Positions 1 to 9,771 are shown, counted from the first letter of the stretch. The stretch: DNA of 64,000 nucleotides from Lachnotalea sp041821265 (GCA_041821265.1 JBGUEQ010000002.1:62001-126000); one strand, 5' to 3'. Numbers and translations: made by a program. Notes: a model not told the origin generated them from the sequence alone.

Positions 1-1
1 A

Positions 2-949
2 TGCGTTTTTATTCAAATTTCTTACAAGGATGGATTAGAAGGAAAGAATATACTGATTCTAAAAGAAAGAGATGTTAAAGTTATTACAGATCTAATGATG
101 GGAGGGGATGGTACTAATATTGAAGGTGATATTAGTGAACTACATGTTAGTGCTATTTGCGAAGCTATGAACCAGATGATGGGCTCATCAGCTACTTCGC
201 TTTCCGCTATGTTAAACAAAGTGGTTGATATTAGCCCACCAACAGCTACTGTTGTTGATCTAAATGATAATATTAACGAAGAAGAAATAGCATCATTTCT
301 AGCAGGAACATTTGTAAGAGTTTCATTTAAAATGGAAATTGAAGGACTTGTTGACAGTAGTATAATGCAATTATATCCAATTGATTTTGCTAAGGAGTTA
401 TATGAAAAGTTTTCTGCAACACACGAAGAAAGTATGCTTTCTTCACAGGAAAGCAAGGCACAGGCAGAACCAGAAGGACCACAACAACAGCAAATGCAAC
501 AACAGCAAATGCAACAACAGCCTATGAACATGGATCCGCAGTATATGAATAATATGGGAATGCAAATGCAACAACCAAATATGCAGATGCAACAACCGTA
601 TATGCAGATGCAACAACCATACATGCAGATGCAACAACCTAATATGCAAGGACAACCACAAAATGTTCAACCAGCACAGTTCCAGGCGTTTACAAATACA
701 AATTTTGTAAGTGGAAATGAAAATATAGGGCTTATTATGGATGTACCGTTACAAGTAACGGTAGAGTTAGGACGGACAAGTAAATCAATTCAAGAAATAC
801 TTGAATTTTCACCAGGTACTATTATAGAATTAAATAAAATAGCAGGTGAGCCAATTGATGTTTTAGTAAATGGTAAGTATGTAGCAAAAGGTGAAGTTGT
901 AGTAATTGAAGAAAGTTTTGGAGTGAGAGTAACAGAAATCATAAAATAA
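2..949 (+). CDS. fliY: Flagellar motor switch phosphatase FliY (5' truncated)
   Basis: The frame is open from base 2, so the N-terminus lies outside the window. The visible part has the second half of a CheC-type domain, including an E-x2-N phosphatase-like motif (EAMNQMMGS, about bases 160-190). A Met/Gln/Pro-rich linker with tandem repeats follows, then a C-terminal SpoA/FliN domain (LIMDVPLQVTVELGRTSKSI onward) ending GVRVTEIIK. In Firmicutes FliY is part of the C-ring and dephosphorylates CheY-P. It is followed 23 bases later by cheY, which fits that role. The domain order is clear; only the missing start is uncertain. Confidence 0.93.
   Translation, partial: CVFIQISYKDGLEGKNILILKERDVKVITDLMMGGDGTNIEGDISELHVSAICEAMNQMMGSSATSLSAMLNKVVDISPPTATVVDLNDNINEEEIASFLAGTFVRVSFKMEIEGLVDSSIMQLYPIDFAKELYEKFSATHEESMLSSQESKAQAEPEGPQQQQMQQQQMQQQPMNMDPQYMNNMGMQMQQPNMQMQQPYMQMQQPYMQMQQPNMQGQPQNVQPAQFQAFTNTNFVSGNENIGLIMDVPLQVTVELGRTSKSIQEILEFSPGTIIELNKIAGEPIDVLVNGKYVAKGEVVVIEESFGVRVTEIIK
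560..643 (+). repeat. Four 21-bp tandem repeats inside the fliY linker
   Basis: Four consecutive 21-base units (560-580, 581-601, 602-622, 623-643) encode Met-Gln-Met-Gln-Gln-Pro followed by Asn or Tyr. A shorter 15-base CAACAACAG-type repeat sits just upstream (about 481-520). The repeats stay in frame, so they lengthen the linker between the CheC-like and FliN-like domains without breaking the gene. Copy number could vary between strains by slippage. Confidence 0.9.
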
Positions 950-972
950 TAATAATAATAGGAGTTGACAAT

Positions 973-1335
973 ATGGGTAAGAATATTTTGGTATGTGATG
1001 ATGCAGCGTTTATGAGAATGATGATTAAGGATATTTTAACAAAGAATGGTTATACTGTAGCTGGTGAAGCAGAGAACGGTGCGAAAGCAGTGGACAAGTA
1101 TAATGAGGTAAAGCCAGATTTAGTATTAATGGACATTACAATGCCAGAAATGGATGGAATTCAGGCATTAAAGAAAATCATGGCGAATGATCCAAAAGCA
1201 TTAGTAATCATGTGTTCCGCAATGGGACAGCAAGCTATGGTTATTGAATCAATTCAATCAGGTGCTAAGGATTTTATTGTTAAGCCATTTCAAGCAGATA
1301 GAGTATTAGAGGCAGTTAAAAAAGTAGTAGGATAG
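973..1335 (+). CDS. cheY: Chemotaxis response regulator CheY
   Basis: A 120-residue stand-alone receiver domain. The acidic pocket is DD at residues 9-10, the phospho-acceptor is Asp54 (LVLMDITMP), the switch Ser82 lies in CSAMGQ, and the conserved lysine is Lys104 (FIVKPF). It has no output domain. Phosphorylated by CheA, it would bind the flagellar switch and be dephosphorylated by FliY and CheC, both encoded in this operon. A GGAG ribosome site lies just upstream. Position between fliY and fliO is the usual Gram-positive arrangement. Confidence 0.95.
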   Translation: MGKNILVCDDAAFMRMMIKDILTKNGYTVAGEAENGAKAVDKYNEVKPDLVLMDITMPEMDGIQALKKIMANDPKALVIMCSAMGQQAMVIESIQSGAKDFIVKPFQADRVLEAVKKVVG

Positions 1336-1359
1336 GTGCTTAGCATAAATTAGACGAAA

Positions 1360-1392
1360 CAATAGAAAGTTAGCCTTGCGAACTTTCTATTG
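1360..1392 (+). other. Palindromic hairpin between cheY and fliO
   Basis: A 12-base stem (CAATAGAAAGTT with AACTTTCTATTG) encloses a short GC-containing loop. No T-run follows, so it is unlikely to be a full terminator. It may be a processing or partial-termination site, and it resembles the AATAGG...CCTATT end hairpin of the B repeats later in the window. Confidence 0.6.
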
Positions 1393-1449
1393 TTATGAAT
1401 AATATGATTTTATAGGAATGTTGAATTATGAAATCATAGGAGGCAAAAT

Positions 1450-1815
1450 ATGAATATAGCACTTTCACAAAGTTCTAGATTTGAAAGTATATGGCAACTT
1501 TTTTCAATCAGTATAGTATTTATCATCGTGTTAGGATTAGCATATTACAGTACAAAATGGATAGCCGCAATTCAAAAGAAGCAGGTATATAACAAGAATA
1601 TAGAAGTGGTAGAGACGTTTAAAGTAACTACTAATAAATATATTCAAATTGTTAGAACTGGTGAGAAATATTTGGTTATTGCTGTTTCAAAAGATACAAT
1701 TACAATGCTTACAGAGATTGATAAAGACCAATTGGAAATAGGAAATATTGAAGGACAAAAAGAGAACTTTAGTGATATATTAAATAAAATAAAAGAGTTA
1801 AAACATAAGAAGTAG
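1450..1815 (+). CDS. fliO: Flagellar export protein FliO-like (FliZ)
   Basis: A 121-residue protein with one N-terminal membrane segment (about residues 16-38, SIVFIIVLGLAYYSTKWIA). A short cytoplasmic part has the FliO/FliZ pattern of beta-strand residues (VVETFKVTTNKYIQIVRTG). FliO helps assemble the FliP-FliQ-FliR export gate. Sequence identity in this family is poor, so the call rests on size, topology and its place directly before fliP. An AGGAGG-like ribosome site precedes the ATG. Confidence 0.8.
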   Translation: MNIALSQSSRFESIWQLFSISIVFIIVLGLAYYSTKWIAAIQKKQVYNKNIEVVETFKVTTNKYIQIVRTGEKYLVIAVSKDTITMLTEIDKDQLEIGNIEGQKENFSDILNKIKELKHKK

Positions 1816-1828
1816 GCAGGTTGGCAAA

Positions 1829-2680
1829 ATGATACTAGGAAGATTAAAAAATATATATGCAATTAAGCTATTAGGTTTATTCCTTGGAATTTTTATAGTA
1901 GCAGCATTAACTTCAAATACTGCTTACGCTACATCTTCTACAACCACAACAGCAGAGGATGGTAATACCTCAACAAGTTCAAACTTAGATACACTAAGTC
2001 CAAGTAATTCAGTGGGGGGGTTAAACATTTCGTATGATAGTAATGGTGAAGGCGGTCTATCAGCTAATATAAAAATATTGCTTTTTTTTACAGTGATATC
2101 ACTTGCCCCTTCCATTTTGATAATGATGACATCGTTTACAAGGATTATTATAGTGCTTCATTTTACAAGAGCGGCATTAAATACGCAAACAGCACCTCCA
2201 AATCAAGTATTAGCAGGATTAGCATTGTTTCTAACATTGTTTATTATGGGTCCTATTTTCACTCAGATTAATGACACTGCCATTAAACCATTAGATGCTG
2301 GTCAAATTACACAGGAGCAAGCACTAGAAATAGGATTAAAACCTTTAAGAGAATTTATGTTTAAGCAGACGAAGACGAAAGATATTAAGCTGTTTCTAGA
2401 TATTGCACAAATAACGAATGTGGAAGATGAAGAAGATATTCCAATAACAGTTTTGATTCCCAGTTTTATTATTAGTGAATTACGATCAGCTTTTATAATG
2501 GGATTTTTAATCTATATTCCATTTATTATAATTGATATGGTTGTTGCATCTACACTCATGTCTATGGGTATGATGATGTTACCGCCGACTACTATTTCTA
2601 TGCCATTTAAAATATTACTATTTGTTTTAGCAGATGGTTGGAATTTGATTATTGGAAATTTAGTCAAGACATTTTATTAA
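1829..2680 (+). CDS. fliP: Flagellar type III export gate protein FliP
   Basis: A 283-residue membrane protein. It has an N-terminal signal-like segment (residues 12-35, ending NTAYA), then a periplasmic-type low-complexity stretch rich in Ser/Thr, then the FliP core. Recognisable motifs are MMTSFTRIIIVLHFTRAAL, the PPNQVLAGLALFLT helix, and the C-terminal SMGMMMLPPTTISMPFKI. FliP with FliQ and FliR forms the core export channel at the flagellar base. It is followed by fliQ and fliR, as expected. Confidence 0.96.
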   Translation: MILGRLKNIYAIKLLGLFLGIFIVAALTSNTAYATSSTTTTAEDGNTSTSSNLDTLSPSNSVGGLNISYDSNGEGGLSANIKILLFFTVISLAPSILIMMTSFTRIIIVLHFTRAALNTQTAPPNQVLAGLALFLTLFIMGPIFTQINDTAIKPLDAGQITQEQALEIGLKPLREFMFKQTKTKDIKLFLDIAQITNVEDEEDIPITVLIPSFIISELRSAFIMGFLIYIPFIIIDMVVASTLMSMGMMMLPPTTISMPFKILLFVLADGWNLIIGNLVKTFY

Positions 2681-2700
2681 TGTAGAAGGGCGTTAGAAAT

Positions 2701-2973
2701 ATGATGACTTCAGAAGTTATTCTTGATATTGCAAAAGACACAATTTATACAATAATTATTTCATCGGCTCCATTACTACTAATATCGTTGATTGTAGGGT
2801 TGATTATTAGCATTTTTCAAACCGCTACATCTATTCAAGAACAAACATTAACATTTGTACCAAAAGTAATATGCATTTTTTTAGCTATGATGTTTTTTGG
2901 ATCTTGGATTTTAAATAATATTGTTGAGTTCATGATTCGATTATGGTCTAATTTTAGTGTATATGTAGGTTGA
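2701..2973 (+). CDS. fliQ: Flagellar export gate protein FliQ
   Basis: A 90-residue protein with two membrane helices. It has the typical FliQ core: SLIVGLIISIFQTATSIQEQ, then LTFVPKVICI. It occupies the standard slot between fliP and fliR, and its length matches the family (about 89 residues). Start at the first ATG of ATGATG; an AGAAGG-type ribosome site lies upstream. Confidence 0.96.
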   Translation: MMTSEVILDIAKDTIYTIIISSAPLLLISLIVGLIISIFQTATSIQEQTLTFVPKVICIFLAMMFFGSWILNNIVEFMIRLWSNFSVYVG

Positions 2974-2977
2974 TGAT

Positions 2978-3757
2978 ATGGTTAATGTACAATTCACACA
3001 AGGAAACTTAGAACAGTTATTACTTATATTTGTTAGAATAAGTGCTTTTATATTTATTGCACCGTTTTATTCTATTACAAATGTGCCAAAAAGAGTAAGA
3101 GTAGGATTATCTTTTTTTATAGCACTTGTTATTTATCCAGTATTGCCAAAAGGTTCTATGGCATATTCTACTGAGATAGAATATGCTGTTATTGTAATAA
3201 AAGAAGCAATGGCAGGTGTTCTAATTGGATTATCAGCTAACATTTGTTATTCGATTATTTCTTTTGCAGGAAGAATTATTGATATGGATATTGGCTTTGC
3301 AATGGTTAGTGTATTAGATCCCGTGAGTAAAGAGCAAACTTCCATTACAGGTACTTTATATAATTATTTATTTATGCTTATATTAGTATGTTCTGATATG
3401 CCACACTATTTATTACGAGCAATTGTTGATGCATACCAACTGATTCCGATTGGGAAAGTTACGTTTAATATGAATAGTTTATATCATAGTTTTTTGTTGT
3501 ATCTGGCAGATTATTTAATTATTGGTTTTCGAATTGTATTACCAATTTTTGCTGTTATTTTAGTAACGAATATTATTCTAGGGGTATTAGCAAAAGTTGC
3601 ACCACAAATGAATATGTTTGTAGTAGGTATGCAGTTGAAGATTCTAATGGGATTGATCACAATTTTTGTTACAATAGGGATGTTTAACAATGTATCAAAT
3701 TATATTTTTACAGAAATGAAAAAAATGATAGTATCTATGATACGAGGAATGTATTAA
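2978..3757 (+). CDS. fliR: Flagellar export gate protein FliR
   Basis: A 259-residue protein with about six hydrophobic segments. It contains the FliR signatures AGRIIDMDIGFAMVSVLDP (about residues 96-114) and LAKVAPQMNMFVVGMQLKI near the C-terminus. It starts 4 bases after fliQ and ends 1 base before flhB, indicating translational coupling. Together with FliP and FliQ it completes the export gate. Confidence 0.96.
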   Translation: MVNVQFTQGNLEQLLLIFVRISAFIFIAPFYSITNVPKRVRVGLSFFIALVIYPVLPKGSMAYSTEIEYAVIVIKEAMAGVLIGLSANICYSIISFAGRIIDMDIGFAMVSVLDPVSKEQTSITGTLYNYLFMLILVCSDMPHYLLRAIVDAYQLIPIGKVTFNMNSLYHSFLLYLADYLIIGFRIVLPIFAVILVTNIILGVLAKVAPQMNMFVVGMQLKILMGLITIFVTIGMFNNVSNYIFTEMKKMIVSMIRGMY

Positions 3758-3758
3758 T

Positions 3759-4865
3759 ATGATAAAATATAATCTTCAGTATTTTGCAAAAGACGGAAAT
3801 GGTGGAGAAAAGACAGAGCCAGCTACGTCTAAAAAATTGACAGATGCACGTAAAGAAGGCCAGGTTGCAAAAAGCAAGGAAATTAATAGTGCATTTACTT
3901 TATTAGGACTTTTTATTATGCTTAAGTTAAGCATTGGAAGTATGGGGACTAAGTTTATTGAGTCATTTAGTACTTTTTATAATTTAATTCCTACTGTAGT
4001 AGGATATAAGACAGAAAATCAAGTCGTTCAGGTGTATGGGCAAATAATGAGTAATGTGTTGCTTTTAATGTTGGAAATTCTTGCACCTATTTTTCTTGTT
4101 GGTGTAATCATTTGTATCCTAGCAGATTTAGTTCAGGTTAAATGGAAACCAACATCAAAACCATTCGTACCTAAATTTAGCAAATTTGATCCTAAAAGTG
4201 GATTAAAGAAAATTGTATCAGCTAGGTCCGTATTTGAATTAGTTAAGAGCGTTTTTAAAATTTCGCTTATTTGTTATGTAGCTTATACTACATTGAAAAA
4301 CAAGCAGGAACTTATACTTAGACTTTATGATATACCCCTTAATTTAGCATTATCATATATTGGCGACATTATTATTAATCTTGGAATTAAAATAAGTTCA
4401 GTATACATGATTGTTGGCGCAGTTGATTATTTTTACCAGAAACATAAATTTACACAAGACATGAAAATGACCAAACAAGAGGTCAAAGATGAATATAAAA
4501 ATTCAGAAGGTAATCCTGAAATAAAAGGAAAAATTAAACGAAAAATGCAAGAAGCATCTAGAAGACGAATGATGAAAGCACTTCCGGATGCAGATGTTGT
4601 TATAACAAATCCGACACATTTTGCAGTTGCGATAAAGTATGATGCTAATACAGCAAATGCACCAATTGTTATTGCGAAGGGACAAGATTATCTCGCACAG
4701 AGGATGAAAGACAGTGCTAAAGAATATCATATAGTGATTGTAGAAAATAAACCACTTGCAAGAATGTTGTATCATAATGTAGATGTTGGTACGGAAGTAC
4801 CTGCGGAATTATACCAGGCGGTTGCAGAAGTTTTAGCATATGTTTATGGGTTGAAAAATAATTAA
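3759..4865 (+). CDS. flhB: Flagellar export switch protein FlhB
   Basis: A 368-residue protein. The N-terminal half begins with the family motif GGEKTEPATSKKLTDARKEG and carries four membrane helices. The C-terminal cytoplasmic domain holds the self-cleavage site Asn284-Pro285-Thr286-His287 (VVITNPTHFAVAIKY). FlhB cleaves itself at this site to switch export from rod/hook to filament subunits. The stop is followed by a 38-base gap and a strong GGAGGAGG ribosome site for flhA. Confidence 0.97.
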   Translation: MIKYNLQYFAKDGNGGEKTEPATSKKLTDARKEGQVAKSKEINSAFTLLGLFIMLKLSIGSMGTKFIESFSTFYNLIPTVVGYKTENQVVQVYGQIMSNVLLLMLEILAPIFLVGVIICILADLVQVKWKPTSKPFVPKFSKFDPKSGLKKIVSARSVFELVKSVFKISLICYVAYTTLKNKQELILRLYDIPLNLALSYIGDIIINLGIKISSVYMIVGAVDYFYQKHKFTQDMKMTKQEVKDEYKNSEGNPEIKGKIKRKMQEASRRRMMKALPDADVVITNPTHFAVAIKYDANTANAPIVIAKGQDYLAQRMKDSAKEYHIVIVENKPLARMLYHNVDVGTEVPAELYQAVAEVLAYVYGLKNN

Positions 4866-4903
4866 AATATAAATATATAATAATAAGTGGAGGAGGTACA
4901 AGT

Positions 4904-6937
4904 ATGAAGAAGACAGATTTAGGCGTAGGTATTTATTTATTGTCAGCAATAGTGTTTTTGATTATTCCAATGCCTTCTTTCTTGCTTGATATCATGTTAG
5001 CATTTAACATAGCAATAGCGTTGACTATATTATTCAACTCACTTTTCTCAAAAGAAGTTTTGAGTATGTCGTCGTTTCCAACTATTTTGCTATTTACAAC
5101 TATATTTCGAATTTCATTAAATGTTTCTTCTACTAAATTGATTTTAACAACAGGTGAGCCGGGGAATGTTGTTAAGACATTTGGTGAGTTTGTAGGTGGT
5201 GGAGATTTAATTATTGGCGCGGTTGTATTTATTATATTAATAATTATACAGTTCGTCGTTATTAATAAAGGTTCTGAAAGAGTTGCAGAAGTAACAGCTA
5301 GGTTTACATTGGATGCGATGCCAGGTAAGCAAATGGCCATAGATGCAGATTTAAATACTGGCGCAATTAGTGATAAGCAGGCAATTCAAAAAAGAGAGAA
5401 AATTCAGCAAGAAGCAACATTCTTTGGCTCTATGGATGGTGCTACAAAGTATGTAAAGGGAGATGCCGCTGCTGGCCTGATTATAACAGCAGTTAACATT
5501 GTCGGAGGACTGGCAATGGGTGTACTAAGGCAAGGACTTCCATGGACAGAGGCAGTTGATAAATATACAATATTAACGATAGGTGATGGATTAGTTAGCC
5601 AGATTCCTTCGTTGTTAATTTCACTTTCAACAGGTATTTTGGTAACGAAAGCTTCAAAAGAAGCTGATTTTGGAGATATTTTAGTAGGACAACTATTCTC
5701 AATACCTAAAGTTTTATATATGGTAGGTGCTACTCTGATTTTCTTAGGAGTTGTATCACCATTAAATACGATATTATTTGCTGGTCTTGGTATTATGTTC
5801 ATCTTAGTTGGAGCTTCTATGTCAAAAAGTATTGCGATTGAAGAAATAGAAGAAGAAGCAGATAAGGGTGAAGAGTCTGCGGATGAAATACGTAGACCTG
5901 AAAATGTAGTGACATTGTTACATGTGGATCCGATTGAACTAGAATTTGGTTATGGTATCATTCCATTGGCAGACGTAAATCAAGGTGGAGATTTATTAGA
6001 TCGTGTTGTAATGATAAGAAGACAAATTGCTTTGGAGCTAGGTACTGTTGTTCCAATTATTCGTTTGAGAGATAATATTCAGCTTAACCCCAATCAATAT
6101 ATTATTAAAATCAAAGGGGTACAAGTGAGTGAAGGTGAAATATTATTTGATCACTATATGGCTATGAACCCTGGTTATGTGGAAGAAGAAATTACAGGTA
6201 TACCTACATTTGAACCATCTTTCCATCTTCCGGCTATTTGGATTACAGAAAGCCAAAGAGAACGTGCAGAAAGTATGGGATATACAGTTGTTGATCCACC
6301 TTCAATTATAGCAACTCATTTAACAGAGATTATTAGAAATCATATTGATGAACTTCTTTCAAGACAAGATGTTCAGAATCTAATTAATAATATTAAAGAA
6401 AACAATACAATTTTGATTGATGAGCTAATTCCAAAACAGTTAGGAATAGGAGAAGTTCAAAAAGTATTGCAGAATTTATTAAAAGAAGGAATTTCGATAA
6501 GAGATTTACTTACCATATGTGAAACATTGGCAGATTATGCAGCTACTACTAGAGATCCCGATATTTTGACCGAATATTCACGCCAAAGTTTGAAGCGAGC
6601 GATATCAGCAAAATATTTTCAAATGGGTGAGGCAACTAGCGTAATCACTTTAGATCCTAAGGTAGAACAAGACATTATGGGAGCTGTTAAACAAACAGAA
6701 CAAGGTGCATTTTTAACATTAGAACCAGATAAAACAAAAAGTATTATTGCTTCTGTTGAGAAAGAAATTAATAAACTTCAAAATCTTGGAAAGAGTTCAA
6801 TTATTATAACATCACCTATAGTTAGAATGTATTTTAAGAAGCTAACACAAGATTACTTTAAGGATTTAGTTGTTGTATCATATAATGAAATAGAATCAAA
6901 TATAGAATTACAATCAGTAGGGATGGTGACTGGATAG
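4904..6937 (+). CDS. flhA: Flagellar export protein FlhA
   Basis: A 677-residue protein of the usual length. The N-terminal half has eight predicted membrane helices with the FHIPEP-type region (RFTLDAMPGKQMAIDADLN), followed by a soluble domain from about residue 330. FlhA docks export chaperones and substrates at the flagellar basal body. Its stop TAG overlaps the GTG start of flhF by one base, so the two are translationally coupled. Confidence 0.97.
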   Translation: MKKTDLGVGIYLLSAIVFLIIPMPSFLLDIMLAFNIAIALTILFNSLFSKEVLSMSSFPTILLFTTIFRISLNVSSTKLILTTGEPGNVVKTFGEFVGGGDLIIGAVVFIILIIIQFVVINKGSERVAEVTARFTLDAMPGKQMAIDADLNTGAISDKQAIQKREKIQQEATFFGSMDGATKYVKGDAAAGLIITAVNIVGGLAMGVLRQGLPWTEAVDKYTILTIGDGLVSQIPSLLISLSTGILVTKASKEADFGDILVGQLFSIPKVLYMVGATLIFLGVVSPLNTILFAGLGIMFILVGASMSKSIAIEEIEEEADKGEESADEIRRPENVVTLLHVDPIELEFGYGIIPLADVNQGGDLLDRVVMIRRQIALELGTVVPIIRLRDNIQLNPNQYIIKIKGVQVSEGEILFDHYMAMNPGYVEEEITGIPTFEPSFHLPAIWITESQRERAESMGYTVVDPPSIIATHLTEIIRNHIDELLSRQDVQNLINNIKENNTILIDELIPKQLGIGEVQKVLQNLLKEGISIRDLLTICETLADYAATTRDPDILTEYSRQSLKRAISAKYFQMGEATSVITLDPKVEQDIMGAVKQTEQGAFLTLEPDKTKSIIASVEKEINKLQNLGKSSIIITSPIVRMYFKKLTQDYFKDLVVVSYNEIESNIELQSVGMVTG

Positions 6938-8142
6938 TGATTATAAAAAAGTTCCAAGGAACAACTGAAATGGAAGCGGTATTACAGGCAAAAGAAGAAC
7001 TTGGAAAAGATGCAGTAGTCTTAAATGTGAAAACAATAAAACAAAGAGGTATCTTTAAATTATTTAAACCTACAACAGTTGAAGTGACAGTTGCCTTGGA
7101 AGAAGGCATAAAGGAAGATAATATAACGGAGAAAACAATTGATACTAAAAGCAATTTCAGTTCAATTGCAGATGAAAAAATTATTATTAATCCGCCAGTA
7201 ATTAAAGAAAATATAGAAGAAAATACGGCTGAAGATACATCGATAATTGAAAAGCGGCTTACGGATTTGCAGAACTTATTAGAGAAGCAAATCGAAGTAA
7301 AACCAGCTGCACCACTAGAAAATATAACACCAGAAATAAAGAAAAGTGAATCAGAAGTGTTTGCGCAACTGATATATCATACGTTGTTAGATATGGAAGT
7401 AGATGAAAAATATATTAATCATTTTATTGGAGAAATTGAGCATAAAAAAAATAAAGATTTGACGATTGACCATATACTTGCTAATATATATCAAAGAATG
7501 ATTCTTAAATTGGGCCAAGCTAAATTGGTTACGCAGGCGAAGAAGAATCCTAAAGTAGTTTTTTTTATAGGTCCTACTGGTGTTGGGAAGACGACTACAT
7601 TAGCAAAAATAGCATCTAAGTTTCATGTGGAGGGTGATAAAAAAATTGTAATGCTTACAGCAGACACATATAGAATTGCGGCGGCAGAGCAATTAAGAAC
7701 GTATGCAAACATTTTAACAGTACCATTTTCTATCATTTATTCGGAGGAGGAATTAGAAAATGCAGTAGAACAGTATAAGAATTATGATTTTATACTAGTT
7801 GATACAGCTGGACATTCCTATAAAAATAAAGAACAAACCGAAAGTATTGAAAAATTAGTAAATTGTATAGATGATAGTATAGAAAAAGAAATTTATTTAG
7901 TTATAAGTGCTGCAACAAAATATACTGATTTAATGAAAATTGTTGATTCGTATAACAATATTACCGACTATAATCTTATTTTTACCAAATTAGATGAGAC
8001 AACTAGTTTAGGTAATATTTTGAATATAAAAATGTACTCGGGCAAAGAATTGTCCTATGTTACAGCAGGGCAAAATGTTCCGGATGATATAGAAATATTT
8101 GATGCGCAAGGACTAGTTAAACAGTTATTGGGAGGTCAATAA
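6937..8142 (+). CDS. flhF: Flagellar SRP-like GTPase FlhF
   Basis: A 401-residue protein: an N-terminal basic segment, a variable acidic linker (about residues 55-140), then NG GTPase domains. The P-loop is GPTGVGKTT (residues 212-220), followed by MLTADTYRIAAAEQLRTYA and DTAGHS. FlhF is an SRP-type GTPase that sets flagellar number and position with FlhG. Starts with GTG overlapping the flhA stop. The DTAGHS motif replaces the more common DTAGRS, a minor variation. Confidence 0.95.
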   Translation: MIIKKFQGTTEMEAVLQAKEELGKDAVVLNVKTIKQRGIFKLFKPTTVEVTVALEEGIKEDNITEKTIDTKSNFSSIADEKIIINPPVIKENIEENTAEDTSIIEKRLTDLQNLLEKQIEVKPAAPLENITPEIKKSESEVFAQLIYHTLLDMEVDEKYINHFIGEIEHKKNKDLTIDHILANIYQRMILKLGQAKLVTQAKKNPKVVFFIGPTGVGKTTTLAKIASKFHVEGDKKIVMLTADTYRIAAAEQLRTYANILTVPFSIIYSEEELENAVEQYKNYDFILVDTAGHSYKNKEQTESIEKLVNCIDDSIEKEIYLVISAATKYTDLMKIVDSYNNITDYNLIFTKLDETTSLGNILNIKMYSGKELSYVTAGQNVPDDIEIFDAQGLVKQLLGGQ

Positions 8143-8145
8143 TAA

Positions 8146-9027
8146 ATGGATCAAGCGCAACAGCTTCGAAATATTATTAATCTATCAAACCAGAAGGTAA
8201 ATAAAGTTGCCAGAGTAATAACTATTACAAGTGGAAAAGGTGGAGTTGGAAAAAGTAATTCAGCAGTCAATCTTGCGATTCAACTTAAAAGAATGGGCAA
8301 ACGTGTTATTATTTTTGATGCAGATTTTGGTTTGGCTAATATTGAAATAATGTTTGGGGCAGTACCCAAATATAATTTAAGTGATTTGATTTATAGAGGA
8401 AAAAATATAAAAGAGATTTTAACGTTAGGACCAGAAGGTATCGGATTTATTTCCGGAGGTTCTGGCATCATGGAGAATATCAATTTAAATAAAACCCAAA
8501 TTGATATTCTTGTTAGAAATTTGGCCGAATTAGATGAGCTAGCGGATTACATTATTATCGATACAGGAGCAGGAATTTCGGATGCAGTTCTAGAATTTGT
8601 ACTAGTGAGCAAAGAAATTATACTTGTGATAACACCAGAACCTACTTCGGTAACGGATGCATATTCATTATTAAAAGTTCTTAATCATAATCCAAGATTT
8701 AATCATAAAGAAACAGAAATTAAAGTAATGTCCAATAAAGCAAATTCTTACCAAGAAGGTATGGATAGCTATAATAAAATAAGCGCAGTGGTAACTAAGT
8801 TTCTCAAATTAAATATAACATTACTAGGAGTAATTCCTAATGATGATAATGTTTCGAAGTCGATTATTCGGCAGATGCCGGTTTCTATTTTATATTCATT
8901 TTCAAAAGCGTCATATGCTTATGAAAATATTGCTAAATCATTAGAGAATGAAGCTAATACTCATGAAAGCAGAAGAGGGATAGCAAAGATGATTACAGAA
9001 CTATTAAGAATGAAAGTGCTCGGATAA
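8146..9027 (+). CDS. flhG: MinD-like flagellar ATPase FlhG (YlxH)
   Basis: A 293-residue ParA/MinD-family ATPase with deviant Walker A KGGVGKS at residues 31-37, DADFGLANIEIMFG and DTGAGISDAV. FlhG activates FlhF GTP hydrolysis and helps control flagellar number. It begins 4 bases after flhF. The C-terminus ends ELLRMKVLG, with no long extension. Confidence 0.95.
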   Translation: MDQAQQLRNIINLSNQKVNKVARVITITSGKGGVGKSNSAVNLAIQLKRMGKRVIIFDADFGLANIEIMFGAVPKYNLSDLIYRGKNIKEILTLGPEGIGFISGGSGIMENINLNKTQIDILVRNLAELDELADYIIIDTGAGISDAVLEFVLVSKEIILVITPEPTSVTDAYSLLKVLNHNPRFNHKETEIKVMSNKANSYQEGMDSYNKISAVVTKFLKLNITLLGVIPNDDNVSKSIIRQMPVSILYSFSKASYAYENIAKSLENEANTHESRRGIAKMITELLRMKVLG

Positions 9028-9038
9028 GGAGGTTTTAC

Positions 9039-9767
9039 ATGGCCAATGTAATAGATGTTGGAAATAAAGTTGATTTACGAATTGTTAAACGTGAAAGGAC
9101 TTCCAATGGAATAGAAAAAAACTATCGTACTTATAAAAGTAAGATATTTGATATAATAGACAGTAATACAATAAAGATTGCTATGCCAATTGAAGGTGGC
9201 AATGTTATTTTGCTTCCTTTAGAACAAAAATTTGAAATATTTTTTTATACAACCAAGGGATTATATCAGTCAGAAGGTAAAGTGATTAATCGGATAAAAG
9301 AAAATAATATTTTTGTATTAATTTTTGAATTAACAGCTTCCATTAAGAAAAACCAGAGAAGAGAGTATTTTAGATTTGATTGTACAATTGATGTTAAGTA
9401 TTTTATTATTACAGAATATGAAAGTAGCCTTGTTTTTCAAGAAGAAATTGAAGAGGCAAGGGATAAGAAAATAGAATGGAAAAATGGTTTTATTGTTGAT
9501 ATTAGTGCGGGAGGAATTCGGTTTACATCAGATGAGGAATTTGTAAAAAATTCGTATATAATGACAAAATTCAATTTAATGATAAACCATAGAATGACAG
9601 AATATTGTACTATTATAAAAATTATTTCATCGAGTAAAATATTAACTCGAAGTGGACAATATGAAAACCGAGGAAAATATTTTAGTCTAGGGCCAGAAGA
9701 GACAGAGCAAATTGTTCGTTATATTTTTGAAGAAGAGCGCAAATCACGAAAAAATAGAAAGAGTTGA
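9039..9767 (+). CDS. Flagellar brake-type PilZ domain protein (YcgR-like)
   Basis: A 242-residue protein with an N-terminal YcgR-like domain (about 1-100) and a C-terminal PilZ domain. The cyclic-di-GMP-binding residues are visible: RxxxR at 108-112 (RREYFR) and DxSxxG at 154-159 (DISAGG). Proteins of this type slow or alter flagellar rotation when cyclic-di-GMP is high. Position inside the flagellar operon supports this. It starts after an AGGAGG site, 11 bases from flhG. Confidence 0.9.
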   Translation: MANVIDVGNKVDLRIVKRERTSNGIEKNYRTYKSKIFDIIDSNTIKIAMPIEGGNVILLPLEQKFEIFFYTTKGLYQSEGKVINRIKENNIFVLIFELTASIKKNQRREYFRFDCTIDVKYFIITEYESSLVFQEEIEEARDKKIEWKNGFIVDISAGGIRFTSDEEFVKNSYIMTKFNLMINHRMTEYCTIIKIISSSKILTRSGQYENRGKYFSLGPEETEQIVRYIFEEERKSRKNRKS

Positions 9768-9771
9768 TGGA

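Noticed and set aside
22..624. Long minus-strand Cys/Ile-rich frame opposite fliY
   Set aside because: It is the shadow of the fliY repeat linker; no ribosome site and biased composition.
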